A stretch of DNA of 64,000 bases from Pseudomonas songnenensis (GCF_003696315.1 NZ_RFFN01000001.1:62001-126000); one strand, 5' to 3'; counted from the stretch's first letter, positions 11,331 through 21,479 are shown. A program made the numbers and translations. Notes: generated from the sequence alone by a model not told the origin.

Positions 11331-11744
11331 TCAGCGGCAGTGTTCGGCCTGGGCCTCGGCCACCACGTTGCGCTGTTCGTCGCGCAACCAGCCTTGCGGG
11401 GTAAAGCCCAGCGAGCGGGCCTGGAACAGGTAGCGCTGGCCGGGCTGGAAATCGTCGTAGCGGATCACCAGGGTGCAGCGAATGGTGTGGGTTTCGCCAA
11501 ACAGGCCGAAGGCGCCCCCTGTGACTTCGAATTCATAGCGCGCTTCGAGTTCATGGGCGCCTGGCGGGACCTGGAAATAGCGGCCGTCGGGTGTGCGTTT
11601 GCCGTCCAGCTGGTCGGACATGAAGATGTCGCTGGTCTGCGCGGTCATGTCTACCCAGGCCATGTTCGGATCGGGTTGCGGCAAGGGCCCTGCGCAGCCG
11701 GCCAGCAGCAGGGCAAGAATGGCGAGGGAGAGTGAGCGACGCAT
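11331..11744 (-). CDS. Small lipoprotein, paralogue of its upstream neighbour
   Basis: A 137-aa predicted lipoprotein: MRRSLSLAILALLLAGC is a type II signal with lipobox LAGC, cysteine 17. The mature part holds PDPNMAWVDM, DGRYFQVPPGAHELEARYEFEV, RYDDFQPGQRYLFQARSLGF and a final Cys near the end (AEAQAEHC). The neighbour at 11839-12264 has the same plan in the same order, so the two are tandem paralogues. Function is not recognised; the pattern of beta-rich segments around PGxxxLExRYxF suggests a small envelope domain. The residue after the lipid cysteine is Ala, not Asp, consistent with outer-membrane sorting. Confidence 0.75.
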   Translation of the reverse strand: MRRSLSLAILALLLAGCAGPLPQPDPNMAWVDMTAQTSDIFMSDQLDGKRTPDGRYFQVPPGAHELEARYEFEVTGGAFGLFGETHTIRCTLVIRYDDFQPGQRYLFQARSLGFTPQGWLRDEQRNVVAEAQAEHCR

Positions 11745-11838
11745 GGCTGGATCCTCGGCGAATGGCTGGGCAGGACGCGCTGGCGCCTATCCGATGCCGC
11801 CGAGGGTGCGCCAGAAAGCGGCGCATTTCAACGCGGGT

Positions 11839-12264
11839 TCAGCGGCCGGCGAGGTCGCCGCAGCCCTTTTCCTCGGCGCGGGCCAGCACGTACTGGTGCT
11901 GATCGTAGAGCTTGGCCCACGGGCGGAAGCCATAGCCGCCGGCGACCAGACGATAGCGCGCGCCGGCGGTGAACCTGTCGTACTCCAGGGTCAGTTTGCA
12001 ATCGCGTGCCAGCGCACTGCTGCCCGGCCCGATGTTGGCGCCATCGACGTCGAAGCGGTAGCGCATCTCCAGCTTGCGGCTGCCGGGGGTTACCTGGAAA
12101 TAGCGGGGGTCTTCCAGCGTCCGGCCATCGACGGCGACGGCCTGCAGCTCGGTTTCGCCGTTCGGATTGAGGTCGATCCAGGCCTGCTCGGGGTCGGGTT
12201 TGGGCATCATGGCCGCGCAGCCGGTCAGGCTGGCGAGGAACAGGAGAAAAAGGAAACCGCGCAT
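11839..12264 (-). CDS. Small lipoprotein, paralogue of its downstream neighbour
   Basis: A 141-aa predicted lipoprotein. The start at 12264 is chosen because it gives a clean type II signal, MRGFLFLLFLASLTGC, with lipobox LTGC; the longer open frame upstream lacks signal character. Mature features PDPEQAWIDL, DPRYFQVTPGSRKLEMRYRFDV, EYDRFTAGARYRLVAGGYGF and a late cysteine (AEEKGC) align segment by segment with the lipoprotein encoded just downstream. The two genes are 94 bp apart and co-directional, probably co-transcribed. Function unknown. Confidence 0.75.
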   Translation of the reverse strand: MRGFLFLLFLASLTGCAAMMPKPDPEQAWIDLNPNGETELQAVAVDGRTLEDPRYFQVTPGSRKLEMRYRFDVDGANIGPGSSALARDCKLTLEYDRFTAGARYRLVAGGYGFRPWAKLYDQHQYVLARAEEKGCGDLAGR

Positions 12265-12407
12265 GTGCAATGCTCCGGCCGAAACCATCCGTTCCGGCGA
12301 GAAATCGAAAGAGGAAGCCTGTTGGCCGCAGGTTGCATTCAACGGCGTGGCCTTTGTAGGGTGCGCTACGCGCGCCGGCGCTGCCCGACCACTGACCGGT
12401 TCATCCG

Positions 12408-13466
12408 ATGCCCAAGCCCAACGCCGCCTTGATCGACAACCGCAGCCTGCGCTGGGTTCCCCTGGTGCTTGCCGCCTGTCTGAATGGTTGCAGCTATTAC
12501 AGCCAGCTCGCGGTCGGCCAGCTCGATCTGTTGCGCCAACGCCAACCCATCGAGGCGTTGATCGCCGATGACACGCGCGACCCGGCGCTGCGCCAGCGGC
12601 TGGCCGAGGTGCTGCAGGCCCGCATGTTCGCCAGCCAGGCGCTGAGCCTGCCGGACAACCGCAGCTATCGCCTCTACGCCGAGCTCGGGCGGCCCTATGT
12701 GGTGTGGAACCTGTTCGCTACCGAGGAATTCTCGGTCAAGCCGCTGGAGCACTGCTTTCCCATCGCCGGCTGCGTCGCCTACCGTGGCTATTTCCGCCAG
12801 GGCGCTGCCCGCGGCGAGGCGGCTCGCCTGCGCATGGCCGGGCTGGATACCCACGTCGCCGGCGTCGAGGCCTATTCGACACTGGGCTGGTTCGCCGACC
12901 CGCTGCTCAGCTCCATGCTGCGGCGCAACGACGAGCAACTGGCCGCATTGATCTTCCACGAACTCGCCCATCAGCAGCTCTACCTGCCCGGTGACACCGC
13001 GTTCAACGAGTCCTACGCCACTTTCGTCGAGCGCGAGGGGCTGCGCCAATGGCGTACCAGTCGTGGGTTGCCGGAGCAGGACGAGCAGGGCCGCCAGCGC
13101 TATCGGCAACTGGTACGGCTGCTGCTCGACGCACGCGAGCGGCTTGCCGACCTCTATGCGTCGGGGCAGCCACCGGCGCGGTTGCGCGAGCTGAAGCAGG
13201 CCGAGTTCACGGCGCTGCGCCAGCGCTATCGGGCATTGCGTGACGAGCAGTGGGAGGGCGACAGGCGTTTCGACCGCTGGTTCGCCCAGCCGCTGAACAA
13301 CGCCACGCTGCTGCCATTCGGCCTGTACGACCGCTGGGTGCCGGCATTCGCGGCACTGTTCGAAGCCAATGACGGCGACTGGGCGCGCTTCCACGCTGCA
13401 GTCGCCATGCTGGCAAAAAGCCCTGCCGACGAGCGGGAACAGATCCTGACCAGGCTCGCCAACTGA
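12408..13466 (+). CDS. Lipoprotein zinc metallopeptidase, predicted aminopeptidase (PF10023-like)
   Basis: A 352-aa protein with a lipobox LNGC (Cys28) after an N-terminal hydrophobic stretch, so probably membrane-anchored in the envelope. The zinc site is HELAH (His184, Glu185, His188), with the family's downstream glutamate in AFNESYATFVEREG (Glu201) as the likely third ligand. This pattern matches the bacterial predicted-aminopeptidase family, whose substrates are unknown. The start at 12408 is the first ATG that yields the signal sequence. It stands alone between the lipoprotein pair on the other strand and the ferritin-like pair. Confidence 0.82.
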   Translation: MPKPNAALIDNRSLRWVPLVLAACLNGCSYYSQLAVGQLDLLRQRQPIEALIADDTRDPALRQRLAEVLQARMFASQALSLPDNRSYRLYAELGRPYVVWNLFATEEFSVKPLEHCFPIAGCVAYRGYFRQGAARGEAARLRMAGLDTHVAGVEAYSTLGWFADPLLSSMLRRNDEQLAALIFHELAHQQLYLPGDTAFNESYATFVEREGLRQWRTSRGLPEQDEQGRQRYRQLVRLLLDARERLADLYASGQPPARLRELKQAEFTALRQRYRALRDEQWEGDRRFDRWFAQPLNNATLLPFGLYDRWVPAFAALFEANDGDWARFHAAVAMLAKSPADEREQILTRLAN

Positions 13467-13681
13467 ACAAGCGAAACGGCGCGCCCTGCCAGCGCGGGCA
13501 TTACGTGCACGTGCCAGTCCTGCGCCGAAAATCCGTGATCTACCGTTCATCGGCAGCGATACGCCCACCCGCTGAACGGTGCGAATCGTTTCCGAAAGCC
13601 TCCGGTCCTCATTACTAGGTCGCCGATTCAACGGCGGCGATCCCCCTATGCCTGATTCCCACGCATAACAACGGAGGCTCC

Positions 13682-14851
13682 ATGGAGACCATTTCCGGAA
13701 TTCTCGACAACAAAGGCACGCCACTGGAGAAGCAGAAGTTCACATGGAAGGAAATGGCCGGCAAGCCGATCAGCAAGCTCGATGACGATGCCTTTACCCG
13801 TGTGCGCATCATCCTCATGAACGGTGTCGAGACCGATGCCCTGCGCCTGAGCCACGGCATTGCCCGCTTCAACAAGGAACTGCGCCTGCCGCTCGCCGAG
13901 ATCCGCCGTGTCGAGCAGCACCAGGCGACCATGATCAACTGGCTGATCGGCGCCGATCACTCGCCGCTGGAAACCACCGTCGCCTACGAACAGGTGGCCA
14001 TCGAGGTGACCGCGGCCGTGGCGCAGAGCGAGCCTGACCCCTACCAGGCGCAGACCTATCGCTTCGGCCTGCTGGAGGACTTCGACCACCTGTACCGCTA
14101 CTCGGCGATGCTTGATCGCCTCGAGGGCAAGGATGCCAACAACATCTTGCAGGGCTATACCGACATCGTGCCCGGACGGAAAACGTCGGAGCACCACCGC
14201 CATCCGGAAAACGACATCCGCGACAACTACGAGAAGAACTCCGCCGCGCTGATCACCAAGATCCACGCGGCGCTGATCACCGGCGCGGAATACCAGACCC
14301 ACGACTACTACATGAACATCGGCCCGCTGTTCGCCGACCCGCTGGCGCGCCAGCTGTACGCCGAGATCGCCTCCGTGGAGGAGCAGCACGTGACCCAGTA
14401 CGGCGCGCTGTCCGACCCGAGCGAGAGCCATATGGAGAAGTGGCTGGTGCATGAGGCGATGGAGGTCTACATGTACGCCAGCTGCGCCGAGCAGGAGACC
14501 AACCCGCGCATCAAGGCCATGTGGGAGCGCTTCCTCGACTACGAGCTCGGCCACCTCAACGTTGCCTGCGAGTGGTTCAAGAAGCTCGAAGGCCGCGACC
14601 CGGCCGAGGTCCTCGCCGGCCCGCTGCCGAAGATGGTCGAGTTCAAGAGCCAGCGCGATTTCGTGCGCCAGGTGCTGGCCGCCGAGGTCAACCTGCGTAC
14701 CGCCGGCCCCGCCTACGTGGACAAGGCCAAGGAGCCGCAGTCCTCGCTGGATTACCGCAACCACCTCGCCTCGGAAGGGCTCGCCTCGGACATCGTCTCG
14801 GCGGGTTACCAGTGGGCGCCGGGTGGCGAACTGATGCGCAAGGCTTCCTGA
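13682..14851 (+). CDS. Ferritin-like superfamily protein, larger partner of a two-gene unit
   Basis: A 389-aa, mostly helical protein with no signal peptide. It contains repeated ExxH motifs of the kind that bind di-iron in ferritin-like bundles: RRVEQHQATM near residue 79, SVEEQHVTQYGAL near 238, HEAMEVYMYASCAEQE near 258 and LDYELGHLNVACEW near 290. The order suggests two ferritin-like halves. The exact family is not recognised and no function is claimed; rubrerythrin- or oxidase-like chemistry is possible. GGAGGCTCC precedes the ATG. The next gene, 10 bp downstream, encodes a second ferritin-like protein, so they likely act together. Confidence 0.65.
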   Translation: METISGILDNKGTPLEKQKFTWKEMAGKPISKLDDDAFTRVRIILMNGVETDALRLSHGIARFNKELRLPLAEIRRVEQHQATMINWLIGADHSPLETTVAYEQVAIEVTAAVAQSEPDPYQAQTYRFGLLEDFDHLYRYSAMLDRLEGKDANNILQGYTDIVPGRKTSEHHRHPENDIRDNYEKNSAALITKIHAALITGAEYQTHDYYMNIGPLFADPLARQLYAEIASVEEQHVTQYGALSDPSESHMEKWLVHEAMEVYMYASCAEQETNPRIKAMWERFLDYELGHLNVACEWFKKLEGRDPAEVLAGPLPKMVEFKSQRDFVRQVLAAEVNLRTAGPAYVDKAKEPQSSLDYRNHLASEGLASDIVSAGYQWAPGGELMRKAS

Positions 14852-14861
14852 GGAGACGAAC

Positions 14862-15581
14862 ATGGCTACTGCAGCGAAAGTGGGTACCAATTTCACCGGC
14901 GTGCAGATGTCCCCGAAGGACACCAAGCGCCTGCTCGACGCCGTCAACGAGATTCATCCGGACGTGCCGGGCGATGAGCGCGGCATGCTCGTCGAACGCT
15001 CCGAGCGCAACGAAGAAGCCGACCGCATCGGCTCCGTCCCGGTGCCGGGTTCGGCCAAGGGCATGCTCAAGACCAGCTTCGACATGATGAAGGGCAAGAG
15101 CCCCGAAGTGTTCATCGACAAGCTCGGCGAGCGGCTGGCGTTCGAGCGCAACGGCGTGCGCCTGTACGAGGCGATGATCGCCAAGGCGCGCAACATGGAC
15201 ACCGGGAGCGATCTGGTGGGCGTGCTGCAACACATCCGCGACGAAGAGTTCGAGCACATGATGCTGGTGCACGCGGCGATGGAGAAACTCGGCGCCGACC
15301 CCACCGCGCAGACGCCGAGCGCGGATGTCGCCGGGGTCATGGCGATGGGCATCATGCAGGTGCTGACCGATCCGCGCACCAACGTGCCGCAGTGTCTGAA
15401 TGCATTGCTGACCGCCGAACTGGCGGACAACGCGGCCTGGGAACTGCTGATTGAGCTGGCGCAGGCGGCCGGTCATCCGAACATCGCCGACAGCTTCGTC
15501 AAGGCCAAGACCCAGGAAGATGACCATCTGGTGAAGATCAAGACGCTGATGCGTCGGGATCTGATCATGCAGACCAAGTAA
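14862..15581 (+). CDS. Ferritin-like domain protein, smaller partner
   Basis: A 239-aa helical protein with ferritin-like glutamates: LAFERNGVRLYEAM near residue 93, IRDEEFEHMMLVHAAMEKL near 126, LTAELADNAAWELLIEL near 186 and KTQEDDHLVKI near 222. These fit the four helices of a di-iron bundle. An N-terminal 60-residue polar region (MATAAKVGTNFTGVQMSPKDTKRLL) precedes the domain. It is preceded by GAGGAG and lies 10 bp after the first ferritin-like gene; a strong terminator follows, so the two genes form a complete short operon. Metal storage, peroxide scavenging or an oxidase activity are all possible. Confidence 0.7.
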   Translation: MATAAKVGTNFTGVQMSPKDTKRLLDAVNEIHPDVPGDERGMLVERSERNEEADRIGSVPVPGSAKGMLKTSFDMMKGKSPEVFIDKLGERLAFERNGVRLYEAMIAKARNMDTGSDLVGVLQHIRDEEFEHMMLVHAAMEKLGADPTAQTPSADVAGVMAMGIMQVLTDPRTNVPQCLNALLTAELADNAAWELLIELAQAAGHPNIADSFVKAKTQEDDHLVKIKTLMRRDLIMQTK

Positions 15582-15605
15582 CAGCGTGCGAGCGGGACGC
15601 TTTGG

Positions 15606-15638
15606 CGCACACCACCGAAAGGGGTGTGCGTCTTTTTT
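15606..15638 (+). terminator. Rho-independent terminator of the ferritin-like gene pair
   Basis: An 8-bp GC-rich stem (CGCACACC at 15606-15613 and GGTGTGCG at 15623-15630) with a 9-nt loop is followed by TCTTTTTT. It lies 25 bp after the stop of the second ferritin-like gene. Confidence 0.9.
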
Positions 15639-15680
15639 ATGGGCTCAGGAATGTGGTGAATGAACGTTTTTAGCTCTTGC

Positions 15681-15953
15681 CGATTAGCGAGCTGCTTGAG
15701 GGTTTAGTTTCGCCCTGCTGGGCGAGTTTCTTTTGGCAGTCGCCCCAAAAGAAACCAAAAGGTCTTGCCCCTGCCATCCGGCCCCGCGCTTCGCGCGGGG
15801 TTCGTTCGCTCCATCGCTGCTTCAGGGGTCGGCTTACAAGGGCCATCCATGGCCCTTTAAGCCTTTCGCCGCATCCCTGCGGCTCACCCCCTTACGCACC
15901 GATTCCACTCACCCTCCTGATGGGGCGTTTGAGTCGCCTGGCGGACCGTACAA
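15681..15953. repeat. Left arm of a composite inverted repeat element
   Basis: This non-coding segment begins with GAGCTGCTTG and TTAGTTTCGCCCTGCTGGGC, holds the near-palindrome AAGGGCCATCCATGGCCCTT at 15838-15857, and continues through CTTACGCACCGATTCCACTC to about 15953. It recurs in inverted, diverged form at about 16121-16427. Some blocks are nearly identical and others have drifted. No transposase or open reading frame with domain character is present. Similar mosaic sequences are, to my knowledge, widely dispersed in Pseudomonas genomes. Confidence 0.75.
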
Positions 15954-16120
15954 GCAGAACAGATGTTCGGCGTTTAAGTGGTCGCTGATGGCCCAAAAGC
16001 CTCCAAATTTCTGCACGTGGGCCCAGCCCTCGCACTCTCCATTGAGGACGCGTCAATCCCTACGGCACGATCATCCGCTCTTCTTTTCTTTTTCTTTTCT
16101 TTTGCTTGGCTTCTTGCGCA

Positions 16121-16427
16121 CAAGTCATCAGGCGACACCATTCGCCCCTTTCAGGAGGCCGAGTGCAATCGTTGCGTAGGGGAGCGAGCGGCATGGATGC
16201 CGCGAGAGGACTAGGCGTCCCCGCGATAAAGGGCCATGGATGGCCCTTGTACGCCGGCCCCCGGAGCGGCGATGGAATGAGGGAAGTCGAGCGCAGCGAA
16301 CCGGGGACGCCCAGTCCGGATGGAGGGGCCAGCGTTTTTGCCTACTTTTTTCCCGGCCGGGCAGGCGCGACTGGAAAAAGTGGGTCGCCCAGCAGGGCGA
16401 AACTAAGCTTCCAAGCAGCTCGGAAAT
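16121..16427. repeat. Right arm of the composite inverted repeat element
   Basis: Reverse complement of the left arm with substitutions and small gaps. Shared blocks, read inward from the outer end, are GAGCTGCTTGGAAGCTTAG, TTTCGCCCTGCTGGGCGA, the GGGCCATGGATGGCCC near-palindrome (16229-16247), CTACGCAACGATTGCACTC and GTCGCCTGATG. The central spacer between the arms (about 15954-16120) holds a pyrimidine tract of CTTTT repeats at about 16079-16105 and no gene. Together the arms and spacer fill the 980-bp gap between the ferritin-like and TRAP genes. Confidence 0.72.
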
Positions 16428-16504
16428 AGTTATGCGATCTGAGCGTGCATCCATCCAGTCCAGCCATCGCTGCAGTTACTTCCTCGAACCAATCGAAGGA
16501 CCAA

Positions 16505-16537
16505 AGAAAAAGGGGTGCCGCCTGCGCGAACACCCCT
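16505..16537 (-). terminator. Rho-independent terminator of the TRAP transporter operon
   Basis: On the minus strand the stem AGGGGTG / CACCCCT (arms at 16531-16537 and 16511-16517) is followed by TTTTTCTTTGG. It lies 25 bp beyond the stop codon of the DUF1850 gene, the last gene of the operon. Confidence 0.85.
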
Positions 16538-16561
16538 CCTCAACGATCACCGGCTAGCCGG

Positions 16562-16965
16562 TCAATCGTTCCCGACACTCGCCGTTTGCACGGTACAGCC
16601 CCAGACTTCCAGCGCCGGCTGGTCCGCTTGTGGCGGGCCGAGCCATTCGCTCATGGCGTGGCAACGCTGGTCAAAACACAGTTGGTAATCCCCTGCCTCG
16701 GGGGTTCGCCCCAGGCGCAGGAGTGGCAACGCAGGCATCTGGCGCTGGTAGTGCCAGGCCCCGTCGCGCAGTTCGGCGTCATCCGGGATTTCCATCCCGG
16801 CACCAGAACCCTTGACCCGCGCTTCGCCGAGCAGCAGCCCGTCCGGCGTCACGCGGTAATCCTCTTCCCAGCGGATCTTCTCGATGGTGTGATTCCACGC
16901 CAGGGTGAAGGCGGGGGTGGGCACTTCGGCCCACACCACGCCTGCCAGCCCCAGGCACAGACCGA

Positions 16966-16969
<4 letters not shown>
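16562..16969 (-). CDS. DUF1850 domain protein associated with TAXI-TRAP transporter
   Basis: A 135-aa protein with an N-terminal hydrophobic signal (IGLCLGLAGVVWAEV), therefore probably periplasmic. The body, FTLAWNHTIEKIRWEEDYRVTPDGLLLGEARVKGSG followed by a GAGME motif, is characteristic of DUF1850 proteins, which are usually encoded beside fused TAXI-type TRAP permeases. Its start is a GTG at 16969 that overlaps the permease stop codon (GTGA), so the two are translationally coupled. Two cysteines (LCFDQRCHAM) may form a disulfide. Its exact role in transport is not established. Confidence 0.82.
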
Positions 16970-18990
<2,021 letters not shown>

Positions 18991-19022
18991 GGGTATCACT
19001 CTCTCACTGCAAGGGGATGCCT

Positions 19023-19070
19023 GTAGAAGCAGGCTTGCCAACGAGGCAACGCGGGCAAGCCTGCTGCTAC
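19023..19070. repeat. REP-like hairpin between TAXI receptor and permease genes
   Basis: GTAGAAGCAGGCTTGCC (19023-19039) pairs with its near-exact reverse complement (19054-19070, 16 of 17 positions) in the gap between receptor and permease genes. The sequence resembles Pseudomonas REP elements (GTAGGAGC...CTTGC type). An mRNA hairpin here could stabilise the receptor message relative to the permease. Confidence 0.7.
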
Positions 19071-19126
19071 AAGGAGCGGGCTGGAGCAGGCGCTACGGCC
19101 CGCTCAGCCCGTCGTTCAGCGCTGGG

Positions 19127-20080
19127 TTACTTGAGAACCCCGGCTTCCTTGTAGAAGCGCTCGGCACCCGGGTGCAGCGGGATCGGCAGGTTCTGGGTGG
19201 CGTTTTCCAGCTTGATGTCCTTGGCGGCGGAGTGGGCGTTGCCCAGGGCGGCCAGGTTGTCGAACATCAGCTTGGTCATCTGGTAAGCCACCTCATCGGA
19301 GACCTTCTCGTGGGTCACCAGGATATTGGTGATGGCCACGGTGGGGACGTCGGCGTCCTGACCGTCATAGGTGCCGGCCGGAATCACGCCCGCCAGGTAG
19401 GCGTCGCTCTCGATCTTCTCGACCACGTCGGCCGGGATCTCGACGAAGGTCACCGGCATGGTGCTGGCCAGATCGCGGATGGCAGCCATGCCCAGGCCCG
19501 AAGACTGCAGGGTGGCGTCCAGCTGGCGGTTCTTGATCAGCTCGACCGACTCGGCGTAGGGCAGGAATTCGACGCGGCCCATGTCCTTATAGTCCAGGCC
19601 GGCGGCCTTGAAGATCGCGCGGGCGTTGAGCTCGGTGCCGGACTTCGGCGCGCCGACGGAGATGCGCTTGCCTTTCAGGTCGTCCAGGGTCTTGATGCCG
19701 GATTCGGCGCTGGCGACGATCTGGATGTAGTTGTTGTAGGTGCCGGCGATGGCGCGCAGGCGCTTGAGCGGGGCCTTGAAGCCGGCGTCCTCGACACCGT
19801 TCCAGGCATCTTCCACCGAGTCACCCAGGGAGAAGGCCAGCTCACCGCGACCGGCCTGCAGCAGGTTGAGGTTTTCTACCGAGGCCTTGGTGGCCTGTAC
19901 CGAAGTCTTGGCGCCGTCGATCTTGTTGTACTGCTGCGACAGGGCCACGCCGATCGGGTAGTACACGCCGCTGGTGCCGCCGGTGAGGATGTTGATGAAG
20001 GTCGGTGCAGCGACGGCCGCGGTGCTGGCGGTGAAGGCCGCAGCGGCAGCGAGCAGGCCCAGGCGTTTGGTCAGTCTCAT
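19127..20080 (-). CDS. TAXI family TRAP transporter solute-binding receptor
   Basis: A 317-aa periplasmic protein. A Sec signal peptide (MRLTKRLGLLAAAAAFTASTAAVA) is followed by the mature start APTFINILTGGTSGVYYPIGVALS, the diagnostic TAXI-family segment. Later blocks are KRISVGAPKSGTELNARAIFKAAGL and MVRGRELAFSL-like (GRGELAFSLGDSVEDAW). The start at 20080 has GGAG seven bases upstream; the longer open frame is not used. It is first in the operon receptor-permease-DUF1850. The ligand is not deducible from sequence. Confidence 0.93.
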   Translation of the reverse strand: MRLTKRLGLLAAAAAFTASTAAVAAPTFINILTGGTSGVYYPIGVALSQQYNKIDGAKTSVQATKASVENLNLLQAGRGELAFSLGDSVEDAWNGVEDAGFKAPLKRLRAIAGTYNNYIQIVASAESGIKTLDDLKGKRISVGAPKSGTELNARAIFKAAGLDYKDMGRVEFLPYAESVELIKNRQLDATLQSSGLGMAAIRDLASTMPVTFVEIPADVVEKIESDAYLAGVIPAGTYDGQDADVPTVAITNILVTHEKVSDEVAYQMTKLMFDNLAALGNAHSAAKDIKLENATQNLPIPLHPGAERFYKEAGVLK

Positions 20081-20434
20081 GGTGGATCTCCGTTTCGTTT
20101 TTATTGGTTGACGCAGCATGTTGACGATAGACGATGCCGCATTCAGCGAACGCGCCGGTCGAACAAGCAGATGGGCGATGGCGCCGGGAGGTCCCGGACG
20201 GGTGATATCGCAGGCAGCTCTTCTTGTCGTTGGAATCGCATCGAGCACATTGCCATTAGCAGAAGCCGTGCCAGCTGCCGTGGAGGCTCTGGGCCGCGGG
20301 TGATGGCGCCGCTCTCGGCGCTCGTAGGCAAGAATCCGCCTATGGCGAGGATCTGATAGGCGGGATCTCGCTCATGCCCCGGCGAACCCTGGCGCCGCGC
20401 AGCCTTCGAATGTCCGACGATGACGGGAGGGCGC
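20081..20434. other. Intergenic region between divergent genes, no gene seen
   Basis: These 354 bp lie between the TAXI receptor start and the divergent HhH-protein start. They should contain both promoters. I found no clear sigma-70 boxes, operator palindrome, riboswitch or coding frame with domain character. Confidence 0.45.
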
Positions 20435-20860
20435 ATGACGGAAATAGCGGCAAAGGATCTGGGCATCGACGTGATGCAGGGCGAAGCCGAGCTGTTCAAG
20501 TGGTTCGTCGCCAGCTTTCTGTTCGGCAAGCGCATCCAGCGCGACATTGCCGCCGGGGCCTATCGGGTGGTGGTCGATCTCAACAAGCTGGACACGCCGG
20601 ACAGGCTGCGCCGCTCTGGTCATCGCCGGCTGGTGCAGCTGCTCGGCCAGGCGCGCTACGTGCGTTACGACGAGTCCACTGCAGCGCGGCTGCTGAAGCT
20701 CTGCGACAAGCTGGAAAGCGAGTACGACGGCAGCCTGAGTCGCCTGCGCGAGCTTGGTGAGACACGCCGCGGGGTGGAAAGGCGCCTGCAGGAATTCGAA
20801 GGAGTGGGACCGAAGACCGTCGAGATCTTCATGCGCGAGGCAGCGCGGGTCTGGTTCTGA
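20435..20860 (+). CDS. Small helix-hairpin-helix protein, endonuclease III-like fragment
   Basis: A 141-aa cytoplasmic protein whose C-terminal helix-hairpin-helix, RLQEFEGVGPKTVEIFMREAARVW, resembles the HhH-GPD motif of DNA glycosylases such as endonuclease III. It lacks the rest of that fold and the iron-sulfur cysteines. The N-terminal part (ELFKWFVASFLFGKRIQRDIAAG) matches small HhH DNA-binding proteins seen in Pseudomonas. The ATG at 20435 is preferred over one at 20420 because GGGAGGG precedes it. A DNA-binding or repair accessory role is possible; catalysis is doubtful. Confidence 0.65.
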   Translation: MTEIAAKDLGIDVMQGEAELFKWFVASFLFGKRIQRDIAAGAYRVVVDLNKLDTPDRLRRSGHRRLVQLLGQARYVRYDESTAARLLKLCDKLESEYDGSLSRLRELGETRRGVERRLQEFEGVGPKTVEIFMREAARVWF

Positions 20861-20931
20861 GCGCGCCGGACGGCGCTTGCCAAGGCCAACCGAACGGTTA
20901 GAGTGGCGCCATCGCACCGCCGAAGTCCGCC

Positions 20932-21174
20932 ATGCGCATTTTCCTGCTCGCCTTCAGTCTGTTCCTGCCCATCGCGGCCAGCGCCGCGCCGGCGCCCTAT
21001 TACCAATGGCAGAGCAAGCTCGACGGCACCATCATCTGCCGCCAGACCTCCCCGGGCGAAGGCTGGGAGCAGCTCGACGGCCGACCCTTCCGCGATCTCA
21101 ATTGCACCATGCCCGCTGCGCGCATCGACCGCCCGAGCAGCGTGCCGGGGTTCCGTCCGCAGCCGGGGCGTTAA
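20932..21174 (+). CDS. Small secreted protein of unknown function
   Basis: An 80-aa protein with a Sec signal peptide (MRIFLLAFSLFLPIAASA, cleavage after AxA). The mature part of about 60 residues has YYQWQSKLDGTIICRQTSPGEGW and two cysteines (IICRQ and LNCTM) that may form a disulfide. Function is not recognised; similar small periplasmic proteins are common in Pseudomonas. A candidate ribosome site is weak. The next 300 bp contain only repeats. Confidence 0.65.
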   Translation: MRIFLLAFSLFLPIAASAAPAPYYQWQSKLDGTIICRQTSPGEGWEQLDGRPFRDLNCTMPAARIDRPSSVPGFRPQPGR

Positions 21175-21214
21175 AGCCGACGTCAGCCCGGAATCCGCTC
21201 CATGCTTCATGTCC

Positions 21215-21405
21215 GTAGGGTGGAAAACCGCGAAGCGTTTTCCACGCGTCGGAGGCCCTGCCCGACGTTTCGCCATGCAACGGACCCATGGTGGATAAGC
21301 TTCGCGTTATCCACCCTACGATCCCATCGCCATCGCCATCGCCATCGCCATCGCCATCGCCATCGCCATCGGTAGGGTGGAAGACCGCGCAGCGTTTCCA
21401 CGCGT
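21215..21405. repeat. Cluster of three REP-like elements flanking a hexanucleotide tandem repeat
   Basis: REP-like units lie at 21215-21248 (GTAGGGTGGAAAACC with TTTTCCACGCG), 21291-21320 (GTGGATAAGCTTCGCG with TTATCCACCCTAC) and 21372-21405 (GTAGGGTGGAAGACC with TTTCCACGCG). Between the last two, 21324-21371 is exactly eight copies of CCATCG. On the minus strand one frame of this tract reads as repeated Met-Ala, but that frame belongs to no recognisable protein. The whole 305-bp gap before phnP is otherwise empty. Confidence 0.85.
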
Positions 21406-21479
21406 TGCGAGCAGGCGGCTCGGTGTTTCGTCCGCTGCTGGACGATGGAAGCCGCTAAGCTCGGTTTCTCTCCTAAGCG

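Noticed and set aside
13646-14947. A 433-codon antisense frame over the first ferritin-like gene
   Set aside because: Val/Leu/Gly/His-rich antisense shadow, typical of high-GC genes; the sense frame has the ExxH motifs, a ribosome site and a co-directional partner.
15681-16427. Insertion sequence
   Set aside because: Long inverted arms are present, but there is no transposase frame in the centre and no clear target-site duplication; kept as a repeat element only.
21324-21371. Possible CRISPR array
   Set aside because: The repeats are 6 bp and directly contiguous, with no spacers and no cas genes.
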